Of a DNA stretch of 64,000 nucleotides, positions 13,601 to 25,610 are shown in pieces. Origin of the DNA: Acytostelium subglobosum LB1 (Eukaryota; Evosea; Eumycetozoa; Acytosteliales; Acytosteliaceae); contig NW_012236529.1 of the NCBI RefSeq assembly GCF_000787575.1, positions 1,550,001 to 1,614,000 on the forward strand, given 5' to 3'. How positions within the stretch are numbered: the stretch's first letter is position 1; the number at the start of each line of letters is the position of its first letter. The position numbers and the translations under genes are program-made. Under the pieces are notes generated by a model. The model was not told the DNA's origin, searched no databases, and saw only the letters and a program-made list of their open reading frames with translations.

Positions 13601-14776
13601 AACGCCTCCTCTATCAGCGGACTGTTGACGACCACAGGGCGGGGCTTCATGCCCTTGCCCTTCTGCTGCCAGATCAGGGGGATTGAGCCTCTGGTCTGAA
13701 CGAAGGATGTCAACACATTGCCAAAGGCAATGATCTGTTCCGTCTCTACAAAGTTGGCCACATTACCATGTGGATCCGCTCCTCTAATATGATACCTCGC
13801 ACCTGTTCTCTTGCAACTCCTCCTCGAAATAAATATATAATTGAAGTGATTCGAGTTGATCTCACATTTCAATATCTTGATAACTGTGTTTGAGTTTGAA
13901 TAATGAGTTTGAATCATGAGTTTGGGATTGAGTTTGATTGATTGACTGATTGATTGAATGAATACTTACAACCATCCATTATGGGTAGAATGAAGGGATG
14001 GAACTCATTCTTGATGAATATTTGTTGGAGATGTCGATTCCAGAAGAATCTTTCGTCGGCTCGTTTCCAAAGTGGCAATGTGGACAGGTGAGGATCATTC
14101 TCAATGTCAGAGACACGTTGTTCAGAGTGTGTAACATCAAAGTCATAAGAGAAGTAGAAGTCAAATGATTCCAACATATCACTGAGTACAGTAATATAAG
14201 TCCTCTCCTCCTTTTTCTAAATTATGATTGATTGATTGTTTGATTGAGTCAGTGAGTAAGGTGATCATATGATTGAAGTGAACGTGTGATTGAATGAGTC
14301 ATACCTCTTCTTCACTCAATGGTACAGGTTCGCGTAGTATTGGGAATATTTGTGTTTTGGACACTTTGTGAATGGACTGATGCTTGCCTCTGATGCAACC
14401 AACGTCAGTCTTCTCGGTGATACACAATAAGTGTGGACCAGACAATAGATTGATGATACCTAGACATCCAAATATCCTGACCTGTGATCTAATTGATCCT
14501 GTAACATTCGCTTTATCCTTGGCTGTCATCAACCATAAGTTAGTTAGAATGATCATAAGATGTCATGTGACTTTATCGATCAAACATACATCTCATCTCA
14601 ATCTTTAGTGTTGTACGATCTATGAATATTGACTTTGGATCATTTGAATCTTGTAGGGCATCAGGTTGCAGTATGACATAAGAGTCAAGTGTGATCAAGT
14701 ATAAACTAGAGTATAACTTATATTCATTGTTGTTGTTGTTACTATTGACAATATCTGATGGTGATAATGTTGACAT
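10699..14776 (-). CDS. Sac-domain phosphoinositide phosphatase with degenerate 5-phosphatase-like and C2 domains
   Basis: Four exons, read right to left: 14776-14590, 14522-14305, 14216-13970, 13883-10699; 1278 residues. Residues ~60-520 are a Sac phosphatase domain with intact active site RTNCIDCLDRTN (about 411-422), predicted to remove phosphate from phosphoinositides on cytosolic membrane faces. A ~700-1000 segment begins GSWNMENFN like the synaptojanin-type 5-phosphatase fold. There the usual catalytic strings are replaced: NYC instead of NCH, GDYDSQ instead of the GDFNYR type, and no PxWTDRVL-like box. It is therefore probably a pseudo-phosphatase. Residues ~1035-1165 resemble a C2 domain, and the end is Pro/Gln-rich. 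The plan is like synaptojanin with a dead second domain. The start at 14776 is the first in-frame ATG. Confidence 0.88.
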
Positions 14777-15449
14777 ATCTTCTTATTCTTTCTGTTTTAT
14801 ATAAATAAATAATAATAATAATTGCAAAGTAATTATCTCTTTGTTGTTGTTGAAGTGAAGATATAAACAGTGTTTGTTGATTTGGGTGTGTTAGGTGCCA
14901 GAATGGGTGAGAGTGTGATCGATGAAAGGGAAGTGGATTATTCCTAAAAGGAGATCATCTTCATTTTCAAATAAATAATTGGTGAACTCTCCAAGTCTTT
15001 TGTCAAATTTTAACAAAGTTTCTTTGATTAATATTGCTACCAATAATAGTTAAACATCGAGCATTCAATATCAATCAATATTTTGCAAGACTAACTTGGT
15101 TGTTCCAAAAAAACAGAATAATAATACTTACTTCTTATTAGATTCATCTCGTCTGGGACCCAGAAGTCTTGTGAATACAAGAGAAGAGAAGACCATTCTT
15201 TGGTGCAATGATATTCGAAAGTGTACAAATATTTTTACCAACTCATTTTGTAGGTGTTCCCTCTTCACTAGATGATAATTTCTGTCTAAAGAGTTTGCAA
15301 AAAGAAAATTGTTCTCAAGTATTTATAGTTGTATCAGTATTGAAGGCTCATATCATTATATTCTATATATATATATATTAGGTAAGTTAAAAACATATAT
15401 ATGTTTTAAATTTAATCACTTTTTTATTAAAAACTAACAAATCTAGAGA
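14777..15449. promoter_or_regulatory. Divergent promoter region, Sac gene / HNH-like gene
   Basis: AT-rich DNA between two outward-facing genes. It holds several T-runs and a TA repeat (about 15365-15380) some 70 bases before the HNH-like ATG. No ORF or RNA gene was recognised. Confidence 0.5.
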
Positions 15450-15884
15450 ATGACCTCAAAGAAATATGTGTTTGAAAAGATAGAACTTCCTCTCTATATC
15501 TGCAATACCGCCAATACCAAGGACAAAGACAAGAATGCCAGAGAATATTTCAATGATAACTATGAAAAGGAACTTCACAAGATTTCATCGAAAGCTAAAG
15601 TAAAGTGCATGTTCTGTGATTGTTTGCTTAGTCGGGATGATATTTGTGACCATGCTCGTTGTGAGAAGGTTCCAAAATATTCTGGACCCTCAAACATGTG
15701 TAGAATGGTAGCAGGGCACGTCCATAACAATCCCCAAAGTGTCTTTCTCATTGCGCTTTGCGAATCGTGCAACGGTAACAAAGATAAATGTGTTCAGAAA
15801 CACTTCAAGAGTGATCAACCTACTATCTTTGGAATTAACCTGAACAAGACAATGAGTGACTATCCAGTGGTAAAGACAAAGTAA
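15450..15884 (+). CDS. Small HNH-nuclease-like zinc protein
   Basis: Single-exon ORF of 144 residues. A Cys pair (CMFC, 53-56) precedes a GHVH segment (89-92) and a second pair, CESCN (104-108). This C..C - H - CxxCN spacing resembles the HNH endonuclease fold, in which the Cys pairs bind a structural zinc and the His sits on the catalytic strand. The central Asn/His expected on the metal-finger helix is not obvious, so activity is open. There is no signal peptide, transmembrane helix or neighbour that explains its role. The ATG has an A-rich leader, and TAAATAAA ends the gene. It could also be a plain zinc ribbon. Confidence 0.65.
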   Translation: MTSKKYVFEKIELPLYICNTANTKDKDKNAREYFNDNYEKELHKISSKAKVKCMFCDCLLSRDDICDHARCEKVPKYSGPSNMCRMVAGHVHNNPQSVFLIALCESCNGNKDKCVQKHFKSDQPTIFGINLNKTMSDYPVVKTK

Positions 15885-15952
15885 ATAAAACCAGTGTTAT
15901 TTTGTTCGATCTATTCAAACTTTATATTTAAAGAGATAATCTCTATTCTAAG

Positions 15953-17881
15953 ATGGACAGTATACCTGTTACATTGATTGTAAAGTTATACGATCTGTTG
16001 ATCAATGATGGTGATCTGTTGGATGCTGTATGCTTGTCATTGACAACAAAGAGATTGAATACAGTGTTTACCAAATCAAATCAATACAACTTGTGTAGGA
16101 ATATAGTTTGGAATGCACCAGACATGCCCAACGAAGCCCTATCAATCACCAAACCATCGACAACAAACTTGGAGTTCAGCGTCAGGTTTGTAAAGAACAT
16201 TGACGTTGGCATGCTCCCAACATCACTCTTGCGTCTCACAATGGGCAGTCTGTACAATGGCGAGATCGCCATTGGTTCACTACCGCCCACGCTAACCGAG
16301 CTCAAGATTGGACGTGTCTATAACCATCCGCTTAGCATCGGTTTGTTACCGCCGTCACTCACTCTGCTTGATATGGGCGACATGTTCAATCATCCGATCA
16401 ATCATGGTGTGTTGCCGCCGTCGCTCACCAAGTTGATGCTGGGGACCTTGTTTGATCAATGCTTGTCCAGCACGATACTGCCCGCTTCATTGCTATCGCT
16501 ATACATTGGCAAGTCGTTCAAACAAGCCATCACGACACAAACATTCCCATCGTCATTGACAGAGTTGGTATTCTCATCAACGATTGGTCCGCAAACTATT
16601 GAGCCTGGGTCATTGCCACGCTCAATCACATTGTTATCATTCGTACCAATGTCTGGCTTTGAAGGTCCGTTGCCAGCACTCACAGATCTTCGTCTCGGAA
16701 ACTCATTCAATCTACCTTTGGCATCGATCACGCTGCCCTTCAAGTCATTGATCAAACTATCATTAGGCTATGGGTTCAATCAAACATTGGCCGCATCAGA
16801 CCTCAATCAACAATCGACTACAAGTAACATGTTGTTAACAACATTGATCATTGGCAATACATTCAACAAACAGCTGATGCCTCGCACTCTGCCCGACTCC
16901 TTGACCATTCTTAAGATTGGCAATGCTTTCAATCATCCGTTCATCAATGGCGTGTTACCATCGTCCATCACAAAGATGGTGATTGGGGCGGCGTACGACC
17001 ATCCATTCACACCAGGGGCACTCCCCTCATCACTCCAAACACTCAAGTTCGACACAGTATCCGATTATAATCAACTATTTACACCTGGTGTGTTGCCACA
17101 ACGACTCGCGACACTATACCTTAGTGGGCTGTATGACCAGGTGCTCGTCCCCGGTGTACTACCGGCATCCTTAACATCTCTACGCTTTGGACACGAGTAT
17201 AACATGCCGCTGGGATCAAATGTATTCCCAATATCACTGACAAACCTTGTCTTTGGCGATACATTCAATCAAAAGATAGAGATTGGCGTGCTGCCTCAAG
17301 CTCTTCGCGAGTTGACCTTTGGCGATAACTTTGACCAGCCACTTGGTGAACATGTCCTCCCAGCATCACTCACTGATCTTGAGGTTGGAAAGGAGTTTAA
17401 TCAACACTCTGGACACGTCGTGTATCCAAGCGCACTCAAGACACTTAGGATAACAAACTTGGAGACGCAACTCGGCATGTTGGAGCCACCCAATGCGATA
17501 GAGTTGCTCGAGATTGGACAGGCATTCGACTCGGACGAATGTCTTAGAAGGATGTCAATCAAGAGCGCGACACTAAAGAGGATGGTGATGCGAATATTCG
17601 AGTACATAGAGGACATTGGAACGACCATCCGAGTGTTGGTGGAGCAGGCGCCACACGTCCAGACCTTCCAAATCGTGAACTTTTATCCGCGACGACATAC
17701 TCATGTCATTCGAATCCTCGACACACGTCTGGCACTCTGTATCTGCGAACATATACGTGTACCTGGCATCAAGATGGCATTCTTTGACTTGACCAAGTTG
17801 ACTACAAAGACACCTGTTGTTGATGTTGTTGATGTTGTGGAGAATGAGCATGTTCCATCGAAAGAGAATGATCATACATAA
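15953..17881 (+). CDS. FNIP-repeat protein with F-box-like N terminus
   Basis: Single-exon gene, 642 residues. After a short N-terminal helical segment (about 3-45) that looks like the degenerate F-box common in this dictyostelid family, the protein consists of roughly 17-18 FNIP/IP22 repeats of about 22 residues, built on the pattern F(N/D)xP(I/L)xxGxLPxSLTxLxxG. The last ~120 residues depart from the repeat. FNIP proteins form a large, fast-expanding family in social amoebae. An F-box plus repeat would suggest substrate recognition for an SCF ubiquitin ligase, but this is inference. It begins 68 bases after the HNH-like stop and converges with the SH3 kinase (84 bases apart). Confidence 0.92.
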   Translation: MDSIPVTLIVKLYDLLINDGDLLDAVCLSLTTKRLNTVFTKSNQYNLCRNIVWNAPDMPNEALSITKPSTTNLEFSVRFVKNIDVGMLPTSLLRLTMGSLYNGEIAIGSLPPTLTELKIGRVYNHPLSIGLLPPSLTLLDMGDMFNHPINHGVLPPSLTKLMLGTLFDQCLSSTILPASLLSLYIGKSFKQAITTQTFPSSLTELVFSSTIGPQTIEPGSLPRSITLLSFVPMSGFEGPLPALTDLRLGNSFNLPLASITLPFKSLIKLSLGYGFNQTLAASDLNQQSTTSNMLLTTLIIGNTFNKQLMPRTLPDSLTILKIGNAFNHPFINGVLPSSITKMVIGAAYDHPFTPGALPSSLQTLKFDTVSDYNQLFTPGVLPQRLATLYLSGLYDQVLVPGVLPASLTSLRFGHEYNMPLGSNVFPISLTNLVFGDTFNQKIEIGVLPQALRELTFGDNFDQPLGEHVLPASLTDLEVGKEFNQHSGHVVYPSALKTLRITNLETQLGMLEPPNAIELLEIGQAFDSDECLRRMSIKSATLKRMVMRIFEYIEDIGTTIRVLVEQAPHVQTFQIVNFYPRRHTHVIRILDTRLALCICEHIRVPGIKMAFFDLTKLTTKTPVVDVVDVVENEHVPSKENDHT

Positions 17882-17964
17882 ATACATTGGCGGTGGCATG
17901 ATCTAATCACGCACACTCAGTCCAAAGGGTTTATTCCACTGATCGCTCATATCCAACTCCATCA

Positions 17965-20197
17965 TCATTGGAATATACCTGTTGTGTTGAGGTTCCTCTG
18001 AAGGAACAAGTTATCAAACAATCCCTTGATGCCTTGCTTTGTGTCTGCGCGTTGGAAGAATGGATGCTGGCGGGGATGGGAGGGAGGAGGAGTATGAGTT
18101 AGGAATGGTTCCATGTTTGATTGTAGTGATTGAGTAGGATGGCGATGCTCTTCGTGGATACATACTCTCAGAAGCTTGGTGGCAGATGATCGTTTGTTGG
18201 GGTCCATCTCGAAACATTGCCAGAGGAGGTCTTTGAGGTCGAGTGAGCATTTGAGCTTGGTGACATCGATGCCGACGGTGGCTGTCATGAACATGGCTTT
18301 GAGACGTGACTCGCGATGAGGCGGACGTTTGAATAGCATCTCAAGGAGGAGTACACCAAAGCCCCATATGTCGGCGGGGTAGGAGTGCGGGTCGCCCTTG
18401 ATCATCTCTGGCGACATCCAATAGGGTGAGCCGACGATGTGGTTCGATGTACCCTTCTCTACAGACGCGCACAGGCCAAAGTCGATGAGCTTGATGTCGC
18501 CGGTGGTCGACAGCATGACGTTGGCGCTCTTGACGTCGCGATGTACGATCTTGTTCTCGTGCAGGTATGCGATACCCTTGAGGATCTCCTTGCCAATGTA
18601 TCCAATGTGAGTGTCCTTGAACACATGTGATGAAGCTACTGCTTGCTCGAGTGTGCCTCCAGGCAAGAACTCTGTAACAATCAACAGTTTGTTCTCATGT
18701 AGCACTGATGCCTTGTACTCTAAAATGTTGGGATGCTTGCAGCGCTGAAGGAATCCAATCTCAATCAACACATTATGTTGCTCCTTTGGTGTTCGATAGT
18801 GTACCACCTTAATGGCCACCTTCTTCTTCTCGTAGTGCGCTTCGAATACCTTGCCATATCCTCTGTTGTTGTTGTAGTGGGTCGAGAGCAAGGGTTAGGG
18901 TAAGGGTCAGACCTTCTGGACAAAGCAACAGCACAACACATACCCTTTGCCAATGATGTTGCCAATCTTGACCTTCTTCTTGATGTCTGGGAAGACTTTG
19001 ATGGAGAGGGAGGCCTGGGCTAGGAACTCGGGTGTCACACCTGTGAGCGCACGCTTGCGCTGTAGCTTCAGCTCCATCAGTCTCTTCTTTAGCTCAACTT
19101 GATCAGTGATGTTCTCGACCAAACTCTTGTCAACCTCGATCGATGATGTCTGAATCTCTATAATCTTGCTCGCGGCCAATGGTGTCGTCATGGGCATTGA
19201 ACCAATTGATAAAGAGGAGTCGGCAAGTGCTATAGTTGTGGAAGTTGTTGTTGTTGTTGTGGTTGTGGAGATGGCCGTGCCCTCGTCCAATGGCGCCACC
19301 ACTGGCATGGAGTTGGGACAGACATAAGTGATGCGTTGACGTGTCAGGAACTTGAGGATGGTGAGGAATATCTTGATGTTGGACTCGATGTCGCGCAGTG
19401 GGACGTCCTCTTTCTTCAAATCGCTGATGATCTCTTTGGGCAGATCCCTGAACCTACTGATGACCAGGGTGGGACACTTCTTCCTGTTGGCATATCGCAT
19501 CTTTTGTTCCTTGACTGGCTGTGGACCGACAATGATAAAGTGTGATGCAATTGCCTCTTTCTCAGCCTCCCTCTTGGACTTGTAGTGTAGTCCAATGGCC
19601 TTTTGTGGCTCGCCATCTCCATGCGCATCCTTGTCTGGACTTGTAGGCGGTGTCTTGTCTGTGGGGGACAGTGTCTCCTCGCTTGGCATCTCGCTGGACA
19701 TTGTTGCCGACTCGATCAAAGAGTCACTGCTGCCACTTAGTTTACCATCCTCACTCAACTTTAGTCTTTCACGCAACATTGCTGTATATGATGATGGCAG
19801 TGAAGAACCAGCTGGAGGTGTACCAATACCAAAGCTTCCAGCCAAGTTATTCGATGAATTGACGGAAGAGTATGACGAAGCTTCATCATTCAACATTCCT
19901 CCACTTCCATGTATCTTTGATTGTTTGAGTGTTAGTTAATATGCTTGAGTTAGATTGGAGTTATACATTAAGACATACTTGTTGATGATGTGTAGATGAT
20001 GATGATGTTGATAATGGAGTTGGAATGTCCATATTGTTTGAGAAGACAGATGGAAACAGACCAATGGTACCATTATCCAACTTGCCCAACATGAATCCAT
20101 CATCAGTCAATTCAATAAACTCGATCTTTGTACCCTTTACAAATGAAAGATGTTTATCAGTTGGTCCATTATAATCTGTTGTTGCTACAATGATCAT
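17965..20197 (-). CDS. SH3-domain STE20-like protein kinase
   Basis: Four exons read right to left: 20197-19979, 19914-18944, 18862-18166, 18066-17965; 662 residues. Residues 1-60 are an SH3 domain (ATTDYNG start, GLFPSVFS end). The middle is Ser/Thr-rich with two helical, Lys/Glu-rich segments; no CRIB motif is seen. The kinase domain starts near residue 390 with GKGGYGKV and VAIK, continues with HRDVKSAN, DFG, GSPYWMSPE and DIWGFGVLLLE, and ends with HPFFQRA close to the C terminus. Splicing out the 99-base last intron joins KLLR to HPFF, the usual kinase end. That intron is in frame and stop-free, and it carries the motif GGAACCATTCC. The family resembles PAK/MEKK-related dictyostelid kinases, and the substrate is unknown. 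Confidence 0.9.
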
Positions 20198-20475
20198 TTG
20201 ATCTCTTTAAATTGATTGATCAATCAATCAAATAAATATAATAAATAAAAAAATAAATAATAGTTATACAAGTATTGCACGATAGAATAATGATGTTAAG
20301 TAAGTGATCTAGAATGACATGATATCGATTGCACGCCCATTCAGTAGTTTGGAACACTCCCTTGATTGGTGAGGTCATCATCGTGCCCCTTACACCAAAA
20401 CATATCTGATCAAAATCCAGAGAATGGTGGAACATCTGATGGGTCACCACACTCACACGTTTATTGATCAATCAA

Positions 20476-23400
20476 TCATACCTTGCGAACTTTGCCAAGG
20501 TTGATCAGACCACTGGGTGCTCTAACCAATAGTCTGTACTTATACTTCTTGATTAGTAGTATCGCGCCAATGATTATACCAACACCAGCAACACAACAAA
20601 CAACGATAATGATGATGATTGTGTAAGACTTCTTCTCAGCTGGCTTGATACATGATGTGGCCGCACTATCAGGCTCACCATCAACCTTCAACAACGATTG
20701 GAAGTTTGGATCAACTATACACTCTTTGTCAAAGTGTGGAATAGTGATGGTTGAGCGATAGGTGAACTCGGTTGTTGATGTTGATGCCTCGCCGTAGAGT
20801 GGGTCGCCAGCAACGATGTCTTGGAAGATAGATGTAACCACTCGTCCATCGACAAAGAGATGACCTGCGAATGATGCATAGAGAACTGATCGATCCAACT
20901 CCACGTAGAACGAGTTGAAGGCACTGCTAGACTTGGTCTGGATACATGGACCCTTCTCCTTGGCAGTCTTACTCTCAAACACAAGTTGGAGATTGCTCAG
21001 CATATCCTTGAATCGCCAAGACCTGACCGCCACGGTGACCTTGATTGAGTTGGCTGCAATGTGCATGGTCTCACCAGTGAATAGAATATCGGTTTCGTGT
21101 AGGTAGTGAGTGATGAGCATGTCCACTACCACAGTCTCATTATCAATGTTGGGGAAAGTGCCCATCAGATGTGTTGAGCTGGTCGGGTCAGTTGAGTTGG
21201 TTACATCTTTCCAAGTGATCGATGACATGTTCAATGTCCTAATCGGTGCGCCTTTGTTATCTATCTCTCGAATGAATGCTATTGATGTTTTGAAAGATAG
21301 TCTGTTGTCTCCTGGACTGATGATTGAAGCACCATTGATCTCTGGTGATGCGGGCGAGGGACTGGCACGGACCGAGCATTGATGTAGAGTCCATCCATCA
21401 TTACAAATGCATCTGCCCTCGAATGGTGTACCGTTGCCACTGCAGTTAAGCTGTGTCTTGTTCGTGTAGAAGAAGACTCGGTTGACTCCAAAAAGTCCCT
21501 GTGCCGACACATTGACGGGCAGAGTCTCCACTGAGTTGGCTGGCATTGGTACCATTCCATCAAACATACATTGTATTGTATTGTTACTGATGTATGTTGT
21601 GCCGGCGCAAGGAGCACCGCCAATGACCACGGAGATGTTGGCGGGTGGAGGCGGGAAGTTGTCACCGGTGATCGTGATCATAGTCGCCTTGTCCTGCTCT
21701 CCTGGTGAGGCAACAAGTACAACAGGTGACAAAAAGTCATACTTGAATGGCAATGATTGTGTACCGTCGAGATACACTTTGGCCTCGAGTCCTGCCTGCA
21801 GGTCTCCGAAAACAGGTGCTTCCAACCTACAAGTGATCGACTTGTGTGGCTCAACAATCTGAACATTGTTGCATTGATTCGAACCAAGTGTAACTTTAAG
21901 GAGTGATGAGTTCGTGTACAGGTTGGTGCCGATCAAAGTGACAACACCTCCATCAGCACCAACTGATGTCATGTTGTTGATAGTTGGCGGGTCATATTGG
22001 ATTGTTATCGATTTGGTAACGGGAAGTGCAGCACCGCCAAACTGTTGGAAGGTGTAGACTAGTGATTGTGTACCGTAGCCAGCAGGGATGTCAATCTGGA
22101 TGTCATCGGAATAATAGTCCCTTGGTGGGGATGGTAGTGGCTTGCCCATGAATGTAAAGTATGTGCTGTCCAAAGGTGTTCCAACCTTGGCCAATGGTAT
22201 TGATATCGCTTTGGAGCCATTGGTGGACATGGAGATGGAAGTTGGGGTGTTGGGCGCGAAGAGGTTCAAGTTGGTAGGGTAGACCAATTGAGTGAATGTG
22301 CCATCATCAACTAGTGGTGCTGGTGATAATGTTCGCTGGTATCCTTGAGAGGGATTGTACGTTAGGTTGGATGAGCCCGTACCCGTGATCGGGAGGGTCA
22401 GAGTTACATCGGTGCCGGTGGCAGGACCATCAATGACCCTGGTCAGTCCGCCTCCTCCTATCTCCATCAGACCAGTGTTGAAAGAAATGTCTTGAGTGTA
22501 CATGGAGTTTGTGTCGAAGCTCCATTGACTCAATGTATTTGGACACATGCTGCTCACAACCTGTTTAGCAATTGAGTTATTGATGTAGGAAAGGAATGCC
22601 ATCCTTCCCTGAACTGTTTGTTTACGGGCAAAGTCAAAACATCCCTGCCTAGTATTATATACTCGGACACAGGAGTAGTAGTTGCCAGAACCCGAGTCAT
22701 CTAATGATTGAATATGGTAAGTATGTTTGATTGATCACTCGAGTGATTGGAATAACTTACAAAAGAGGGGTCTGTTGACGATTGAGTATACAGAGTCTGT
22801 GTTGATTGTGATTGGAACCGCAAGAGATGTAGTGAGGTCTTGGGTGAGTGTGCATGCAAGGACACCAGGCTGTGGTAAGGTGACGTTGACACATGGCACC
22901 AATGTACTGGAGAAGTATATGGATGTCTTGTTGTTATCGACGACAAAGTTATCACCAACCAATGATATTCTGGAACCACTTGTGAATCCAGCAATGATTA
23001 TATTGACTTGTGCTGGCTTGTAATGAAAGGTCGTATTGAGTGTGTGATGGCCATTGGTGGCGGTGACGTCTGTCACTGTGATCGATACATTGTATCTTCC
23101 TGAACCAGGTGGGATTGATGCTGTCAACGAGCTATCCGATGTGATATTGATATTTGATCCACTGAACATCCTGCCATCATCCACATTAGTGAATGTTATG
23201 GCAATATCACTCTCAACTCTGGACAACAATGTCATGTTGACTATTTTATTGATGACAGCATCTGATTGACCAACTGTTCGAACTGATGCTATGTATGGAT
23301 CTGGATTTTGATGAATGAGTATGTTAGAGTTATGATAATTGTTTGATTGATTAATGGATTAAATATAAATACCTTCCAGGCCACCATATTCACAAAGGAA

Positions 23401-24040
23401 GGCACTCTTTGTTAATGCATTTAAGTTGTTCCAGAAGTTAAATGCACCAGCCTTGATGTATTGATACGAAATGATCAAGTTACACTCGATCAAGGGATCA
23501 TATGTGCTCATACTTGGTTCAACTGATTATTTGATTGATTGTTTGGTTAGTGTGGGTGGAATAGTTCCATTCATAGCTATGAATGATACATTACATATAT
23601 TCCATGAACAGAATGTTGTACACTCTTCACTGTAGATATCATAGATGAGTGTACCATTCTCAGGACCAGAACTATAATAGAATTGAGCAGGGACATTGTT
23701 TGAACATTGACCTGATATCCAAAAGTTCCTTGCATTCATTGATGTATCATTAAAGTATTGTTTCATAATCCAATCATCCTCTTGTTTTGATGTGATAGTT
23801 ACCAAGTATCTTTAAATGCATAAGTATGAATGAATGAGTGATCAAATGATCAAAGGGCATTATCATCAATCCTACTTACCCTTGCAAACCCTTATAAGAT
23901 AACTGTTGACATGCGTTTAGAGCAGTGGAGTAATCCACCAACGTATTGTTGAACTCATAGTAGTGTCCATTGTATTCCAACTTGACTGCATTTACATAAC
24001 CATTTATGAACAACAATAATAAAAATATTGTCCTTGCCAT
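20476..24040 (-). CDS. ComC-like cell-surface protein A (C-type-lectin-like, IPT/TIG, EGF, TM)
   Basis: Five exons: 24040-23880, 23809-23595, 23522-23373, 23300-22761, 22700-20476; about 1096 residues. It has a signal peptide (MARTIFLLLLF...) and a C-type-lectin-like domain (about 20-170; YNGHYYEF, FWISGQC). Several E-set/IPT domains follow, including one pair of alternating types (VGADGGVV.. and ..MITITGDNF), then an EGF-like module (CSGNG..CICNDGW). Next come a domain matching the ComC supersandwich type (KTSLAFIREI...), a transmembrane helix (IIIIVVCCVAGVGIIIGAIL) and a short basic tail. It is probably a recognition or adhesion receptor. An upstream ATG (24067) would add nine residues before the signal. 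The stop lies in AAGGTATGA, which also looks like a donor, so a further 3' exon is possible, but a polyadenylation-like AATAAA follows at once. Confidence 0.88.
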
Positions 24041-24067
24041 TATATTCTCTATCTCTAACATTATCAT

Positions 24068-24554
24068 TATTTATAACCTTATATAAATGATTACACTACT
24101 AGGGAACACTTAAAGTTTAAACAAGTGTCATTTGCTACTCATACATTACTATTGCCGCTGTAGATCTCTGAAAGTTTCCCTCACCATTACCTCTTGGATA
24201 TTTTTTTGATCAAAAAAGGTGTCGTTTCATTCAAGGAATGATCAAATTCATCTGATGACGAATACAAACCTACAATCATTCACTCATTTATTACTTGTTA
24301 ATCTATATACATATATATATTTATTATAACTGTACAAATAGATTGTTATGGAGTCTTGTGATCTGAATGAATCTAGATACTTCCCAAACATGTGTTGTTC
24401 AACATCATCTTGTCACCACACTGTTGTTCTTTTCTAGGAAATACATATAACCTTTTGGAGTAAGCTACGGGTTTACAGTTAACCTTTAAAACAAAGTCGA
24501 CTCAATGACCAAAGATCCAATTCAATCTTCACTATCTCAAACAAACAAATAAAC
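24068..24554. promoter_or_regulatory. Divergent promoter region, ComC-like A / GFA enzyme
   Basis: AT-rich spacer with no recognisable gene. It holds a perfect 16-base palindrome TTTTTTGATCAAAAAA at 24202-24217 and a TA-rich block near 24300-24330. Confidence 0.45.
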
Positions 24555-25016
24555 ATGTCGTCCGAAACAACCACACCAACTACTCCTGCCACTCCTCCAA
24601 CAACAACTCCTCAAAAGACATTCACAATGTCTTGTCATTGCGGTGGTGTAAAGTTCCAAGCCGAAATGGACCAAGATCTTGCAAAGAGTGGTCGTTGCAA
24701 TTGTTCTTCATGCTTCATAACTCGTCTTTGGGTCCATCCAGTGACTGATCTGACCACGTTCAAGTTGTTGACACCGGCCGAGAACATCACCCAGTACTTC
24801 TACGCCACCAAGACCTGTGGTCATCACTTCTGCAAGACCTGTGGTACCCAGACCCATCTCCAAGGTGACTATCCAGGATATGGTCCCTACATCTTTGTCA
24901 GTGTCAACTGTATCCAGGGATTGACTCAAGAGGAGTTCTCCAACATCAAGCTCCGCTATACCGATGGTGCCAATGACAGTTTCAAAGATGTTCCAAAGTT
25001 TACCAAACATTTGTGA
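24555..25016 (+). CDS. GFA/CENP-V-domain zinc protein
   Basis: Single exon, 153 residues. After a Thr/Pro-rich N terminus (1-24) the fold carries the zinc cysteines of the glutathione-dependent formaldehyde-activating (GFA/DUF636) family: SCHCGGVKF, GRCNCSSC, and CGHHFCKTCGTQTH. In bacteria relatives bind glutathione and some are thought to help formaldehyde combine with it. Other members have unknown roles, so the enzyme activity here is not certain. No targeting signal is seen. The gene stands alone between divergent and same-strand neighbours. Confidence 0.88.
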   Translation: MSSETTTPTTPATPPTTTPQKTFTMSCHCGGVKFQAEMDQDLAKSGRCNCSSCFITRLWVHPVTDLTTFKLLTPAENITQYFYATKTCGHHFCKTCGTQTHLQGDYPGYGPYIFVSVNCIQGLTQEEFSNIKLRYTDGANDSFKDVPKFTKHL

Positions 25017-25610
25017 TCAACCATTCAACCAAATTTATTAATTATTATTATTCATCATCACCTATTAATAATCCCCTTAATAAATGTCTGATCGGATATC
25101 CTAGTCGAGACTTTTGATGGATTAGTTCAAACAACAAGGATTCTCAAACGATTCAATTGGCTACATCAGATAACATCCGAAGGTCTATGAACTCCAACTG
25201 GAAGAAGTAGTGATAGGGTTGTGAGAACCTCAACTTGAAGGGCATATTTATTGAGCTATGTAATACAACTCACTTTGATATTATCAAACGACAGAGAGAT
25301 GTGTGTTTGATCATGATCAAAAATGACCCAAAACATCAGTTAGTTGTTCATTGACCACGCGATCTAGGCGTTGTGTCCACCGAAATTAGCCAATCAAAAT
25401 CATTCTTTTCTTTGTGGGCCCACAACGCGAAATGATTCATGCGTGATTGTTGGATGCCTGCTCACAAAAAGATACGAATCCCGAATGCTGAACTGACCAT
25501 CAGTTGTAATTGATTCTATGGCGACTGTACAACTGTATTATATTTTACAAGTGAGGGATACATCAATGTTCACAGATAAAGAAACTAGATCTAGACAAAG
25601 ATAACTCAAC
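25017..25610. other. Intergenic spacer
   Basis: No gene seen. The first ~70 bases are the AT-rich 3' end of the GFA gene (several TAATAA). The remainder has the promoter of the beta-helix gene, with an A/T-rich block at about 25535-25550. Confidence 0.5.

Noticed and set aside
20220-20471. Possible extra 3' exon of ComC-like A after a GTATGATTGATTG donor-like sequence
   Set aside because: The in-frame stop is directly followed by AATAAA, protein B ends at the same place, and the downstream frame has no similarity; left as an alternative only.
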